DNA of 64,000 nt from Pseudoalteromonas sp. OOF1S-7 (GCF_022347765.1 NZ_JAKRFZ010000005.1:1-64000), one strand, 5' to 3'; positions 37,701 to 45,772 are shown, counted from the first letter of the stretch. Numbers and translations: made by a program. Notes: generated by a model not told the origin, from the letters alone.

Positions 37701-38332
37701 ATTTTGGCGATAAAGACAAGCTGTATGCGATTGTGCAGCGCCTGTATGAAAAGGGCGTTCAGGCCTCAGCAGTAACATATCCAATTGTTGAAACGGGTCG
37801 CGGGCGGTTACGATTTATCTGCTCTGCTGCACACACAAAACACGATGTGGATGTCACACTGGTGGCGCTACAGGAAGCCGTTCAGGAAGTGGAAGCCGTG
37901 TTTGCCAGACCTGTGACTGCAAAGCCTGCACCGTGGCTTGATGCGACGCGCCTGACTGACTGGTGGTGCTCTTTTGCGACTTATCTGGAAGGGTGGCGAG
38001 AAACGCAGTCCGGTAAAGTCCCCGAGTTACAGCTCGAATTGAGCACGCCAGACAGTACACACACTCTGACAGTGTCCCCGGATGCCGTGACGATGAATGG
38101 GATAGCACGGGCTGGGTTACCTGTGTGCCGTATACAGTGCCTTCATGCCAATGCGCTTGCTGCGCTGACGCGTATAGATGTGCAGAGGTTGTTGCAGAGT
38201 CTGTGTGAGGGGGAATGTGAGCTAAGTGGTCAAAGCGAAGTATTTATTTGGCTTATGAGTCATTTTCTGACATGGTCAGCCGGGCAAAAACCGACTCATA
38301 TCATGTCTGAAAATGTCGAGTTTTTGTCGTAA
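34766..38332 (+). CDS. adenylation / carrier / alpha-oxoamine synthase fusion enzyme
   Basis: 1188-residue hybrid synthetase. (1) NRPS-type adenylation domain, about residues 25-520: YTSGSTGKPKGV (177-188), FGGEVL, NVYGPTE, YKTGD, KIRGFRIELEEIE, LPNGKLDR. The pocket motif FDPSVME keeps the Asp that binds an alpha-amino group in amino-acid-activating domains. (2) Carrier domain, about 540-610: QAGLDSLTSLELSNRLS, phosphopantetheine Ser567. (3) PLP-dependent alpha-oxoamine synthase, about 690-1065: DEAHSFG (Asp859, His862) and catalytic Lys893 in TLSKSLGSLGG. (4) A C-terminal ~120 residues of unclear fold. Expected chemistry: load an acid on the carrier, then PLP-dependent decarboxylative condensation with an amino acid, releasing an alpha-amino ketone. 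No condensation, thioesterase or phosphopantetheinyl transferase is nearby. ATG 34766 has AAAGGA 7 nt upstream; the TTG 34727 frame does not. Confidence 0.88.
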   Translation: MDYLTDSSVSPNQQRHPKRETMTGDTLCIAHSVATAFTAQALRNPEKIALIDGTHEISYQLLLRRAEAVAATLINSGIEPGALVGVCMARRWELVATLLGVLRAGCAYVPLDPAYPQARVEYMLSHSRAAAAIVDSSATAELCHMVSRVIWLADTDGELLPQQNPEVDPQALAYVMYTSGSTGKPKGVAVTQGNVLAMVQAMGALLTEGERSGVLAATSMCFDPSVMEIIGTLLLGGTVILAKNILALPGLPNIDRIRTCIGVPSAIRALLSGYTLPTTLRCLIFGGEVLKPALLEQVYAQHPQLRVINVYGPTEDSVFSTAAQLCPDMEEITIGRPVGNTRAYVLNDALQPVSAGEMGELYLAGDKLAAGYLFDKECTDARFITPARGSDISESRLYKTGDICQWTDNGELRFISRADQQVKIRGFRIELEEIEALLNAMPGIAAAAVNVLQCGHTQARLQACVVCDEGEVLSPDVILSFVARQLPTHMVPHNIRFVDALPYLPNGKLDRSRLPELPTDTGSQRSEKMADSQPTLITVICDELSTLLGHSAYAVMSQTFEQAGLDSLTSLELSNRLSNVLDITCSVQAIYQFNTPQRLAQHLLSLAADESLHTYQTPLRDTLEELQFQLRASHPTFALARARSWSAEDKSKLVQVATQMVNQRRANPYSKVLRTGSGTRGTVADAHHSDTQEAIIWTTNLYLGLNRDAAVVDAARQAVIDFGTGMGTSAAASGLTDLHLAFEQQFATLVGKPAACLFPTGYTANVGAVAGLLGEGDVVVIDQLCHASIVDGARLCGAKVRTFKHNDVDDLASVLATETSPYRTVLVIIEGVYSMGEGAAPVAEIVRTAKRYQALILVDEAHSFGFYGEHGAGICAAQGVSDEVDFIMTTLSKSLGSLGGVVAARAEYAELLKASARAYIFQASVSPADIAAALSALQRIRQDESLRERLWDTTRYMRAQFSAAGFDLGSGDGPIVTPHFGDKDKLYAIVQRLYEKGVQASAVTYPIVETGRGRLRFICSAAHTKHDVDVTLVALQEAVQEVEAVFARPVTAKPAPWLDATRLTDWWCSFATYLEGWRETQSGKVPELQLELSTPDSTHTLTVSPDAVTMNGIARAGLPVCRIQCLHANALAALTRIDVQRLLQSLCEGECELSGQSEVFIWLMSHFLTWSAGQKPTHIMSENVEFLS

Positions 38333-38403
38333 AAGTACTGTTTACTTGTACAGGGTGAGTGCTAGAGTAACGCTCAAATATGATAATGAAACAAGGGATT
38401 ACT

Positions 38404-38889
38404 ATGCTTGAAAGTAATGCGCCTGGCGCCCCCGGCGACTTCGATTTTATGGTTGGCCAGTGGTCGGTACAGCACCGTCGTCTGAAAGACATACTGAATG
38501 GAGGAGACGAGTGGATTGAGTTTAAAGGGGAGTCATCAACACTTAAAACGCTCGGCGGATTTGGCAATGTGGAAGATAACCTCCTGCATTTTCCGGAAGG
38601 CTCTGTCAGAGCCAAGGCTATCCGGTCATATAACGAGCGTACCGGGCAGTGGTCTATCTGGTGGCTGGACGGGCGCAATCCGGGCATGCTGGATACCCCG
38701 GTGGTGGGCAAATTTTGCGATGGGGTAGGACGTTTTTATGCCGACGAGTCGTATAACGGCGAAGCCATTAAAGTGCGTTTTATCTGGGATGCCACTAATC
38801 CTGAGCAACCCATCTGGGCACAAGCTTTTTCTAAAGATGGTGGCGAGAGCTGGGAAACCAACTGGGAGATGGCCTTTACCCGTCTCTAA
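38404..38889 (+). CDS. DUF1579-like protein
   Basis: 161 residues starting MLESNAPGAPGDFDFMVGQWSVQHRRLK, with FKGESSTLKTLGGFGNVED, SIWWLDGR and a C-terminal GGESWETNWEMAFTRL. The pattern resembles DUF1579-like beta-barrel (lipocalin-like) proteins. There is no signal peptide. It starts 71 bp after the oxoamine synthase fusion on the same strand; a small ligand-binding or tailoring role for that product is possible but unproven. ATG 38404 has AAGGGA 5 nt upstream. Confidence 0.65.
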   Translation: MLESNAPGAPGDFDFMVGQWSVQHRRLKDILNGGDEWIEFKGESSTLKTLGGFGNVEDNLLHFPEGSVRAKAIRSYNERTGQWSIWWLDGRNPGMLDTPVVGKFCDGVGRFYADESYNGEAIKVRFIWDATNPEQPIWAQAFSKDGGESWETNWEMAFTRL

Positions 38890-38937
38890 TCTTTAAAGCA
38901 CATCCACGCATGGTGCTGTGTGGATGTGCTGCTGACC

Positions 38938-39831
38938 TTATGATTTACGGTCGTAAACCACAGCATTGTGGGCATGCAAGCTTTCCTGATGCTCAACTTT
39001 AAACTGGTAGTCTGTGACTTCAGAAATGGACTCCAGCGTTGCTTTAATGCGCCTTGCCGCATCCTCACAGAACATCAGGTTTTTCGCATTCAGTGCAGCA
39101 AACGCCTGCTCATCTTCGCGTTTCACCGCAGTTTGTACCGGCGTAGCCAGGGTTTCTTCAATCAGGGCCAGCCAGTGCGCCAGATCCGGCAAGTGAGCGC
39201 CGGCCAGGCTGGCTTCAATATAGGCATAAGAGCGCTGGCTGTGTGGTGTTGCCACTGACCCCTGTGGTCCCTTGAGCCATGCCAGTAACTGCGCTTTATC
39301 TATGTTGTCCTGTTCGGCAAACTGTTGCTCTACTGTATCGCTCAGTAACTGGCGGGACAAAGCCGCTGAACAAGGGCAGGTGCTGCTGTAGGCAATGGTA
39401 CATATGAGCTTGCAGTGGGTTTTGCCTTCAAGGTGCTCACAGTGCAATTCTATCGGATAGGCATTGTAGCCACTGTAACTACTTTTCAGTGCGGGCCTGT
39501 TTAATGGCAGCTCAAACTTCAGGACTAACTTGGCAGACTGACTGAGCCCTTGCTGAGACGCGACAATCTCTTTGAGCACCTTATCCAGCTGTGCGAAAGT
39601 GAGCTCAGTTCCTACCAGAGCTTCGTTGGCAAGCAGGTAAAGACGTGACATATGGATGCCTTTTGCTCCAGTATCAAGGCTGACAAAAACGTCCATCAGT
39701 GTGTTGATGTTGACGCTGGCCTGATCACAGCGTACCTGCATTGGCAGTGCGATTTTTTCCATCCCAACCCACTTTAGCGGGCTCTGACTGTCTGGCTCAA
39801 TATGGGTCGCAATATCGGGGAGTTGCATCAT
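38938..39831 (-). CDS. folE2: FolE2, GTP cyclohydrolase IB
   Basis: First step of folate synthesis, using a metal other than obligate zinc; many bacteria induce it under zinc shortage to replace FolE. The 297 residues match FolE2: VSLDTGAKGIHMSRLY, KSSYSGYNAYPIEL, ICTIAYSSTCPCSAALSRQL (catalytic Cys) and ATPHSQRSYAYIEA. It is the second gene of an operon, 16 bp after pyrC2; a perfect Zur-type palindrome precedes the operon. This fits the Zur regulon known from Pseudomonas. Confidence 0.95.
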   Translation of the reverse strand: MMQLPDIATHIEPDSQSPLKWVGMEKIALPMQVRCDQASVNINTLMDVFVSLDTGAKGIHMSRLYLLANEALVGTELTFAQLDKVLKEIVASQQGLSQSAKLVLKFELPLNRPALKSSYSGYNAYPIELHCEHLEGKTHCKLICTIAYSSTCPCSAALSRQLLSDTVEQQFAEQDNIDKAQLLAWLKGPQGSVATPHSQRSYAYIEASLAGAHLPDLAHWLALIEETLATPVQTAVKREDEQAFAALNAKNLMFCEDAARRIKATLESISEVTDYQFKVEHQESLHAHNAVVYDRKS

Positions 39832-39847
39832 GGTTTATGAGTCTCAC

Positions 39848-41179
39848 TTAACGGTTAAAACGTAACGCCTGTGCGGCATTGTGCTCGGTGTTGACCTGGT
39901 CACCATCAAACACCATTGCACCATTAACAAAGGTCGCACGGATCTGATGAGAGAAAGTGGTGCCATGAAACGGACTCCACTGACACAGGTAACGAGTTTG
40001 CTCGTGTTGTACGTGGGTTGAGTGATTTGGATCAACCAGCACCAGATCGGCAAAATACCCTTCTCTGAGGAAACCCCGTTTGCTGATGGCAAAGCGGGTT
40101 GCCACGTTATGTGCGGTTTTCTCAACCACCTGAGTCAACGTCATTGCGCCGCGATTGACCTGCTCCATAAGGGTCAGCAAGGCATGTTCAACCAGCGGCA
40201 GGCCTGCCGGGGCTTGCGGATAGGGCACGTTTTTCTCTTGCCAGGTATGCGGGGCGTGGTCTGTTGCTATGATATCAATACGTCCGTCATGCAGAGCTTT
40301 TAGCAACGCGAGCCGGTCTGATTCGGCTTTAATGGCTGGGTTACATTTGATCAGATTGCCCAGGGTCGGATAATCTTGTTGGTTAAACCACAAATGATGA
40401 ACACAGGCCTCGGCTGTGATGTGCTTTTCTGCCAAAGGCGCAGTGCTGAATAAGCTCAATTCTTTCGCCGTGGTTAAGTGCAGCACATGCAGTTGCGTAC
40501 GATATTTTTTAGCAAGCGCTACGGCATAAGAAGACGACTGATAGCAGGCTTCATCATCGCGGATAATTGGGTGGTGGATGATCTGTGGCGTGCCGTATTG
40601 TTGCTCAATGCGCACGGCATTTTGTTGGATCACCGAACCCTGCTCACAATGTGTGGCAATCAGCGTGGGGCACTCTCTGAAAATTGCATCCAGGGCCGCG
40701 GGGTGCTCTACCAGCAAATCGCCGGTTGATGCGCCCATAAAGACTTTCACCCCGCACACCTGACGTGGATCAACGGCTTTGATCTCATCTAAATTATCGG
40801 GTGTAGCCCCGAGATAAAACGCATAGTTTGCGACTGAATCTCGCTGTGCAATGGCTTGTTTGTCTGCGAGGGCCTGTCGGGTGGTGGTCGAAGGAGAGAC
40901 ATTGGGCATTTCCATAAAGCTGGTGATCCCGCCGGCTGCGGCCGCGGCCGATTCACTGGCAATGGAACCTTTATGGGTCAGGCCGGGCTCTCTGAAATGC
41001 ACCTGGTCATCTATCATGCCGGGCAGCAGCCACATGCCCTGGGCATCGATGACTGTTTCATTGGGCCTGGCCGATAAATCCGGGCCAATTTCAGCAATAA
41101 CCTGGTTTTCAATTCTGAGATCAGCAACGTAAAGCTTACCTTCATTCACTAAGGTGGCGTGTTTTATTAAGCGTGCCAT
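39848..41179 (-). CDS. dihydroorotase paralogue (PyrC2-type)
   Basis: Amidohydrolase that cyclises carbamoyl-aspartate in pyrimidine synthesis, or a regulatory paralogue. 443 residues. The usual metal-binding HxH reads QVH (GMIDDQVHFREPG), the form I recall from Bacteroidota dihydroorotases. Other site residues are intact: carboxylated-Lys segment CGVKVFMGAST, LIATHCEQ, LHVLHLTTAKE, IIATDHAPH. It is first in an operon with folE2 behind a Zur-type box. A zinc-starvation-induced second dihydroorotase is known in Pseudomonas (pyrC2), so the pair matches that regulon. Confidence 0.88.
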   Translation of the reverse strand: MARLIKHATLVNEGKLYVADLRIENQVIAEIGPDLSARPNETVIDAQGMWLLPGMIDDQVHFREPGLTHKGSIASESAAAAAGGITSFMEMPNVSPSTTTRQALADKQAIAQRDSVANYAFYLGATPDNLDEIKAVDPRQVCGVKVFMGASTGDLLVEHPAALDAIFRECPTLIATHCEQGSVIQQNAVRIEQQYGTPQIIHHPIIRDDEACYQSSSYAVALAKKYRTQLHVLHLTTAKELSLFSTAPLAEKHITAEACVHHLWFNQQDYPTLGNLIKCNPAIKAESDRLALLKALHDGRIDIIATDHAPHTWQEKNVPYPQAPAGLPLVEHALLTLMEQVNRGAMTLTQVVEKTAHNVATRFAISKRGFLREGYFADLVLVDPNHSTHVQHEQTRYLCQWSPFHGTTFSHQIRATFVNGAMVFDGDQVNTEHNAAQALRFNR

Positions 41180-41328
41180 TGGTATCCTGATTAATTGTAG
41201 AGATAAACAAAACTCAAAGTGGTTCCTGAGGGCCTCGATGCAGGCCCGGACGACATTGTGCGTCCCTTTCTGTGCGTACCTAACTCACATCTGGGTGCGT
41301 TCGGCGCAACAAAGTTTGTTGAATGTTT

Positions 41329-41343
41329 TGTTATATTATAACA
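41329..41343. promoter_or_regulatory. perfect Zur-box palindrome (pyrC2-folE2 / M3 peptidase)
   Basis: TGTTATA-T-TATAACA, a perfect 7-1-7 palindrome equal to the core of the gammaproteobacterial Zur consensus TGTTATANTATAACA. It lies 35 bp before the peptidase ATG at 41363/41378 and 150 bp from pyrC2, so it could control both divergent units. Confidence 0.85.
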
Positions 41344-41377
41344 TGTTGATTCTAATTTACAGATGAGAGAATCAACG

Positions 41378-43531
41378 ATGAAAAAGTTACTTGCACTGGC
41401 GGTGAGTTCTGCCTTACTGGTGACGGCCTGCACGGGCGGGGATCGTACATCAGGCTTGCAAAATACGGCGGCGTCTGCGACGCTAACTGAGGGCAACCCA
41501 TTACTGGTATCAAGCACATTGCAATATCAATCACCTGATTTTACCCGCATTAATGACGCGCACTTTATGCCAGCCTTTGAGCAAGGCATGGCGGAACAAA
41601 TGGCCGAGGTAAACGCCGTCATCAGCCAAACTGAGCCTGCCAGTTTTGATAATACCATTGTGGCATTGGAGCGAAGTGGTGAATTACTAAAGCGTACGCA
41701 GGGGGTGTTCTTTAACCTCTCAAATACCGACTCAAACGCCAGGCGCCGTGAGATCCAGTCTGACATGGCCCCTAAGTTGGCGGGTCACTACGACAATATT
41801 TATCTGAACAAAGCACTGTATGAGCGTGTAGCCCAGGTTTATGGTCAGCTTAATGTGCTTAACCTGAGTGCAGAAGAAAAACGCCTGACAGAAGTTTATT
41901 ACAAGCAATTTGTCAGAGCGGGCGCCAGGCTGACAGACGCGCAGCAAAAAGAGATCCGCGAGATCAATGCGGCTTTGTCTTCATTGACCACTGAATTCTC
42001 GCAGCATCTGCTGGCCATGTCTAAAAGCAATGTGGTACTGGTTGATGACAAAGCGAAGCTGGCAGGTCTGACAGACGCACATATCTTGCAACTGGCACAA
42101 GCGGCTGAACAAGCCGGGCACCCGGGCCAGTATCTGATCAAAATTACCAACACCACGCGCCAGCCTGTTCTGGCTAAGCTGAAAGATCGCCAATTGCGTG
42201 AGCAAGTATGGCGCGCCTCTGCTGAACGTGGCTTAGCAGGTGAGAATAACAACCGGGAAATTGTTGCACAGCTGGCACAGCTGAGAGCAAAGAAGGCGGC
42301 GCTACTGGGCTATGAGAGCTGGGCACATTATGGCCTGGATGAGCAAATGGCGAAAACACCAACTGCGGTTTACGACATGTTTGCCAGTATGGTGCCTGCT
42401 TTGCTGAAAAACGTTGAAGCCGAAGCCCAGGCCATCAAAGACAAAATTCGCGCCACGGGCGGAGACTTTGAACTGGCTGCCTGGGACTGGTTGTATTACG
42501 CCGATCAGGTACGTCAGGATAAGTTCGCTCTGGACGAGTCTGAGGTGAAAGCTTATTTTGAGTTTGATCGAGTGCTGGAAGACGGCTTGTTCTTCACCAT
42601 GGAGCGCCTGTATGGCGTGACCTTTAAGCCTCGCTCAGATATTCCGGTCTACCACCCGGATGTGAAAGCCTATGAAGTGTTTGATGCCGATGGCACCAGC
42701 CTGGCACTGTTTATGGCCGACTACTTTGCCCGTGAAGGCAAGCGTGGTGGCGCCTGGATGAGTTCGTTTGTGAAGCAATCAGGCCTTGACCAGCAGCGCC
42801 CGGTGGTGGTGAATGTGATGAACATTGAAAAAGCCCCGGAAGGTCAGCCGACACTGCTGAGCTATTCAGAAACCACCACTATGTTCCATGAGCTGGGTCA
42901 TGGCCTCCACGGCATGTTGTCTCAGGTTAAATATCCCACTTTGTCGGGAACGTCTGTATCCCGCGACTTTGTTGAGTTCCCGTCAACGTTTGAAGAGGAC
43001 TGGGCAATTCACCCGGAAGTTATCCAGAACTATGCCAAACATTTCCAAACCGGAGCAGCGATCCCACAGGCCTTGCTTCAAAAAGTGGTTGCCAGCCGCA
43101 GTTTCAATATGGGCTTTGATACGCTGGAATATGTAGCCGCTGCGCTGCTGGATATGGAGTGGCATGCACTGGCAGCGGACGCGCCGTTGCAGGATCTGGT
43201 GGAGTTCGAGCAAGCTGCATTGAGTAAGCATGGCGTGAATATCGGCTATGTACCGCCCAGATATAAATCGGCTTACTTTGCTCACTCAATGGGAGGTGGC
43301 TACTCCGCAGGTTACTATGCCTATATGTGGAGTGAGATCCTGGCGGCCGATGCCTTTGCCTATGTGCAATCACAGGGCGGGCTCAATCGTAAAATTGGTA
43401 CGCACTATCGTAAAAACATCCTGGAAGTGGGTAACTCCCGCGACCTGATGGAGTCTTATAAAGCGTTCCGTGGTGCAGAGCCGAGCACCGAAGCGCTGCT
43501 TAAGCGTCGTGGACTGAACGTCGCACCATAA
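41378..43531 (+). CDS. M3-family zinc metallopeptidase lipoprotein (Dcp-like)
   Basis: 717 residues. MKKLLALAVSSALLVTAC ends in a lipobox (VTAC), so it is exported and lipid-anchored. The M3 zinc site is MFHELGHGLHGML (HExxH) with downstream FPSTFEEDW; VAFxx substrate-pocket segments include HSMGGGYSAGYYAYMWSEI. Dcp-like enzymes remove dipeptides or cleave oligopeptides; here in the periplasm. ATG 41378 has GAGAGA 7 nt upstream; ATG 41363 is an alternative. The Zur palindrome at its promoter suggests induction by zinc shortage, curious for a zinc enzyme. Confidence 0.92.
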   Translation: MKKLLALAVSSALLVTACTGGDRTSGLQNTAASATLTEGNPLLVSSTLQYQSPDFTRINDAHFMPAFEQGMAEQMAEVNAVISQTEPASFDNTIVALERSGELLKRTQGVFFNLSNTDSNARRREIQSDMAPKLAGHYDNIYLNKALYERVAQVYGQLNVLNLSAEEKRLTEVYYKQFVRAGARLTDAQQKEIREINAALSSLTTEFSQHLLAMSKSNVVLVDDKAKLAGLTDAHILQLAQAAEQAGHPGQYLIKITNTTRQPVLAKLKDRQLREQVWRASAERGLAGENNNREIVAQLAQLRAKKAALLGYESWAHYGLDEQMAKTPTAVYDMFASMVPALLKNVEAEAQAIKDKIRATGGDFELAAWDWLYYADQVRQDKFALDESEVKAYFEFDRVLEDGLFFTMERLYGVTFKPRSDIPVYHPDVKAYEVFDADGTSLALFMADYFAREGKRGGAWMSSFVKQSGLDQQRPVVVNVMNIEKAPEGQPTLLSYSETTTMFHELGHGLHGMLSQVKYPTLSGTSVSRDFVEFPSTFEEDWAIHPEVIQNYAKHFQTGAAIPQALLQKVVASRSFNMGFDTLEYVAAALLDMEWHALAADAPLQDLVEFEQAALSKHGVNIGYVPPRYKSAYFAHSMGGGYSAGYYAYMWSEILAADAFAYVQSQGGLNRKIGTHYRKNILEVGNSRDLMESYKAFRGAEPSTEALLKRRGLNVAP

Positions 43532-43543
43532 CCCCAGCAACGA

Positions 43544-43567
43544 AAGGACTGCCATCAGGCAGTCCTT
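43544..43567 (+). terminator. hairpin after the M3 peptidase gene
   Basis: AAGGACTGCC, ATCA, GGCAGTCCTT: perfect 10-bp stem, 12 bp after the stop; only a short T-tract, so termination may be partial. Confidence 0.65.
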
Positions 43568-43590
43568 GCCCAGTTTAAAACTATTCGATA

Positions 43591-43605
43591 TGTTATACTG
43601 TAACT
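43591..43605 (+). promoter_or_regulatory. Zur-box-like palindrome before the DUF1826 gene
   Basis: TGTTATA-C-TGTAACT: left arm perfect, right arm 5 of 7. Flanks (GATA before, TTTG after) also follow the longer Zur consensus. 46 bp before the DUF1826 ATG. Confidence 0.7.
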
Positions 43606-43651
43606 TTTGTTGTGAATGCCGCACAACTTGATGCAGATGTAGGAGAAGACC

Positions 43652-44326
43652 ATGAATCGCGCTTTAGCCACCAATGAAACCCCAGCAATCCCGGCCAGTC
43701 GGTATGCAGCCATATCCCCTGAACCGAATATTCTGACGGATATTTATCGGGATGAGATCAACCTGAGCGTCTGGCAATGTACGCTGACTCAGGCGCTTAA
43801 TTCAGAAGTGGCAGATTTACTGAGTTCTGCCAGTGAACTGCAATTGTCGATAGCGGTTACTCCGGAACATACAAAGGACGAACTGCGCGCGGCATCCACT
43901 TTACTGGCCGATAAACCAGCCCTGATCGAGCATTTGGCAATGCTGGTGGATATGTTCTGCACGCTGTTTGAACTCAAGCGTGCCGGGCTCAGGCTGACGA
44001 TACTCAATAAAGCCATGTGCCCTAAGTTCCATGTGGATCACATTCCCTGTCGGCTGGTGAGTACCTTGGGTGGTATTGCCTCTCAGTGGTTGCCGCATGA
44101 CAAGGTTGATCGCAGCAAACTGGGTGTGGGCAGCAAAGGCAAAAAGGATCATGAATCCGGCATTTACAGCGGCAGATCGGACATTCAGCAACTCAACACC
44201 GGCGACGTTGCGCTATTGAAAGGCTCTGGCTGGCTTGGCAATGAAGATGGTGCTCTGGTTCATCGTTCGCCGGCACCCGCAGCAGGAGAAGCGCGCCTGC
44301 TGCTCACGCTGGACTTTATTGACTGA
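43652..44326 (+). CDS. DUF1826 family protein, probably Zur-regulated
   Basis: 224 residues matching DUF1826: LTILNKAMCPKFHVDHIPCRLVSTLGGIASQWLPH and GDVALLKGSGWLGNEDGALVHRSP. The FHVD pattern followed by RLV and a later VHRSP resembles an iron/2-oxoglutarate oxygenase-type HxD...H site (inference). DUF1826 genes have been noted beside COG0523 metallochaperones in Zur regulons. A Zur-like box precedes it and AGGAG is at its start. The function is unknown; a role in zinc-limited growth is likely. Confidence 0.85.
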   Translation: MNRALATNETPAIPASRYAAISPEPNILTDIYRDEINLSVWQCTLTQALNSEVADLLSSASELQLSIAVTPEHTKDELRAASTLLADKPALIEHLAMLVDMFCTLFELKRAGLRLTILNKAMCPKFHVDHIPCRLVSTLGGIASQWLPHDKVDRSKLGVGSKGKKDHESGIYSGRSDIQQLNTGDVALLKGSGWLGNEDGALVHRSPAPAAGEARLLLTLDFID

Positions 44327-44371
44327 GCAGTTTATTTGACGATGTGCCGAGCCTGAGCGCTCTGCACGAGA

Positions 44372-44926
44372 TCACTGAGTAAACTCTCTGCAAATCAGCC
44401 TGGTATCCTGCTCAGACAGCGATTCTTTTGTGAGCCCACAAACAAACCTGCCCTGTGACGACTGATTATATTTACACTGGCGACATACTCCGAAACCATT
44501 GCGTCCGCTACGTTGTTGGTACTGATAGAGCATCTCTGTGAGCGCCTCTTGCAGTGCACTTTGTGTCTGCACAGGCAGGTTGCAGGCCACCTCTGAAAAC
44601 TGCCGTGGCGGACAGGTTTGATTTAAAAATGTTCGTCCGGCCTCAGTGACTGTCAGGTGGGTAATCCGCTTGTCTTCGGTATCTTTGATCTTCTCTACCA
44701 GTCCTTTGGTTTCAAGTACTTTTAGTGTTTGTGACACTGTGCCCTTGGTTAACCCCAGATAGTCGGTCACCGCCAGCAATGTGTCTGAGTAACGATTACA
44801 GGTAGACAGATAGTACAGGGCTTCCTGTTGTATTGGTTGCAGCCCCATCGCCAAACCTGCCTGGCGGGTTTCATGACGCAGCAAATTAGCCAGTCGTTCA
44901 ATTAAGTTATAGAGTTCTTCGTTCAT
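44372..44926 (-). CDS. MarR-family regulator with C-terminal four-cysteine motif
   Basis: 184 residues. Winged-helix MarR core (residues 5-105; VTDYLGLTKGTVSQTLKVLETKGLVEKI, wing DTEDKRITHLTVTEAGRTF) then an unusual tail: Cys148, Cys151, Cys163 and Cys179 (C-x2-C-x11-C-x15-C) within FGVCRQCKYN, FVCGLTKESL and LICREF. Such spacing suits an Fe-S cluster or zinc, so it may sense redox state or metal. It is divergent from a secreted-protein gene; each start has one copy of TCGAGTCAAAACT, suggesting that it represses both. Confidence 0.85.
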   Translation of the reverse strand: MNEELYNLIERLANLLRHETRQAGLAMGLQPIQQEALYYLSTCNRYSDTLLAVTDYLGLTKGTVSQTLKVLETKGLVEKIKDTEDKRITHLTVTEAGRTFLNQTCPPRQFSEVACNLPVQTQSALQEALTEMLYQYQQRSGRNGFGVCRQCKYNQSSQGRFVCGLTKESLSEQDTRLICREFTQ

Positions 44927-44938
44927 GGATTAATAGTA

Positions 44939-45007
44939 TCGAGTCAAAACTTAATTGACAAGATGAAAGTGGTGATGATTTAATGAATATGGTTTCGAGT
45001 CAAAACT
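44939..45007. promoter_or_regulatory. putative operators of the Cys-tailed MarR regulator
   Basis: TCGAGTCAAAACT occurs at 44939-44951, 12 bp from the marR start, and at 44995-45007, 21 bp before the secreted-protein ATG. The first copy is part of an inverted repeat GTCAA-N7-TTGAC (44943-44959). Confidence 0.65.
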
Positions 45008-45028
45008 ATATTTCAAAGGAGAAACACT

Positions 45029-45772
45029 ATGAATACATCATCACACTTCATGAGTGCCGTGCTGGCATGCAGCCTAATACAAAGCGCTGCTGCCCATCAG
45101 CAGCATCTGGGGCACATTGTTGCGCCAGCCACGGAGGCAACTTTGGCAAGCTTTGATATTGTGCATGCTAAGGTGGTGACCGACGGAACTCACCTGATTT
45201 TTCAGCAAGCAGTGAATGGTGAGGCAGGCAGAGAGCACCCTGAAAAGCAAGGTGCTCTGGCTGGTGCACAAGTGTACAGTTATGTCTGGCCAACATCATT
45301 GAACAGTGCCGCGGTGGGATTTGAAGCCGATCAGGGCATTCTGGCATTGGCGCTGACGATCCACCCGGATTTCGACGATACACCTTTGTACGATGAAGAC
45401 GGTGATGGTAATAAAACCAATGACGGTGACAACTGGCATAGTCACTGGGTCGTGCTGGTAGAAGATAAGGCATGCGGTGCGGGAGCGTTGAAAGTGAAGG
45501 ACATTGCACCCGGTAGTACACCTAAGTTACCAGCAACCTGGCCTAATTTACCTATCTTTATTGACAGCCCTGGGTTTGATTTTACTATCCAGCAAAGCGA
45601 AGTGCTGGTTCGGGTACCGCTTTCGGCGGTTGGCTTTGCCAGCAACTTTTCATTCGATGGTGTAACAGCCGGGCTGCGAGTCAATCAACAGGTGCATGCG
45701 CCATTACTGTGCGTGAGTAAGGTGTTTGATGTGGCTTCAGGCGATTTGAGTCTGCCAGGTCAAAGTCAGTAG
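45029..45772 (+). CDS. secreted protein with acidic calcium-type loop, unknown
   Basis: 247 residues. A signal peptide (ACSLIQSAAA) is followed by a His-rich mature start (HQQHLGHIV). An acidic stretch YDEDGDGNKTNDGDNWHSHW resembles a calcium-binding loop next to histidines, so metal binding is plausible. Four cysteines may form disulfides. No family recognised. It is divergent from the Cys-tailed MarR gene, with the operator copy at its promoter, and is followed by the DUF2024 gene 9 bp later. Confidence 0.75.
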   Translation: MNTSSHFMSAVLACSLIQSAAAHQQHLGHIVAPATEATLASFDIVHAKVVTDGTHLIFQQAVNGEAGREHPEKQGALAGAQVYSYVWPTSLNSAAVGFEADQGILALALTIHPDFDDTPLYDEDGDGNKTNDGDNWHSHWVVLVEDKACGAGALKVKDIAPGSTPKLPATWPNLPIFIDSPGFDFTIQQSEVLVRVPLSAVGFASNFSFDGVTAGLRVNQQVHAPLLCVSKVFDVASGDLSLPGQSQ

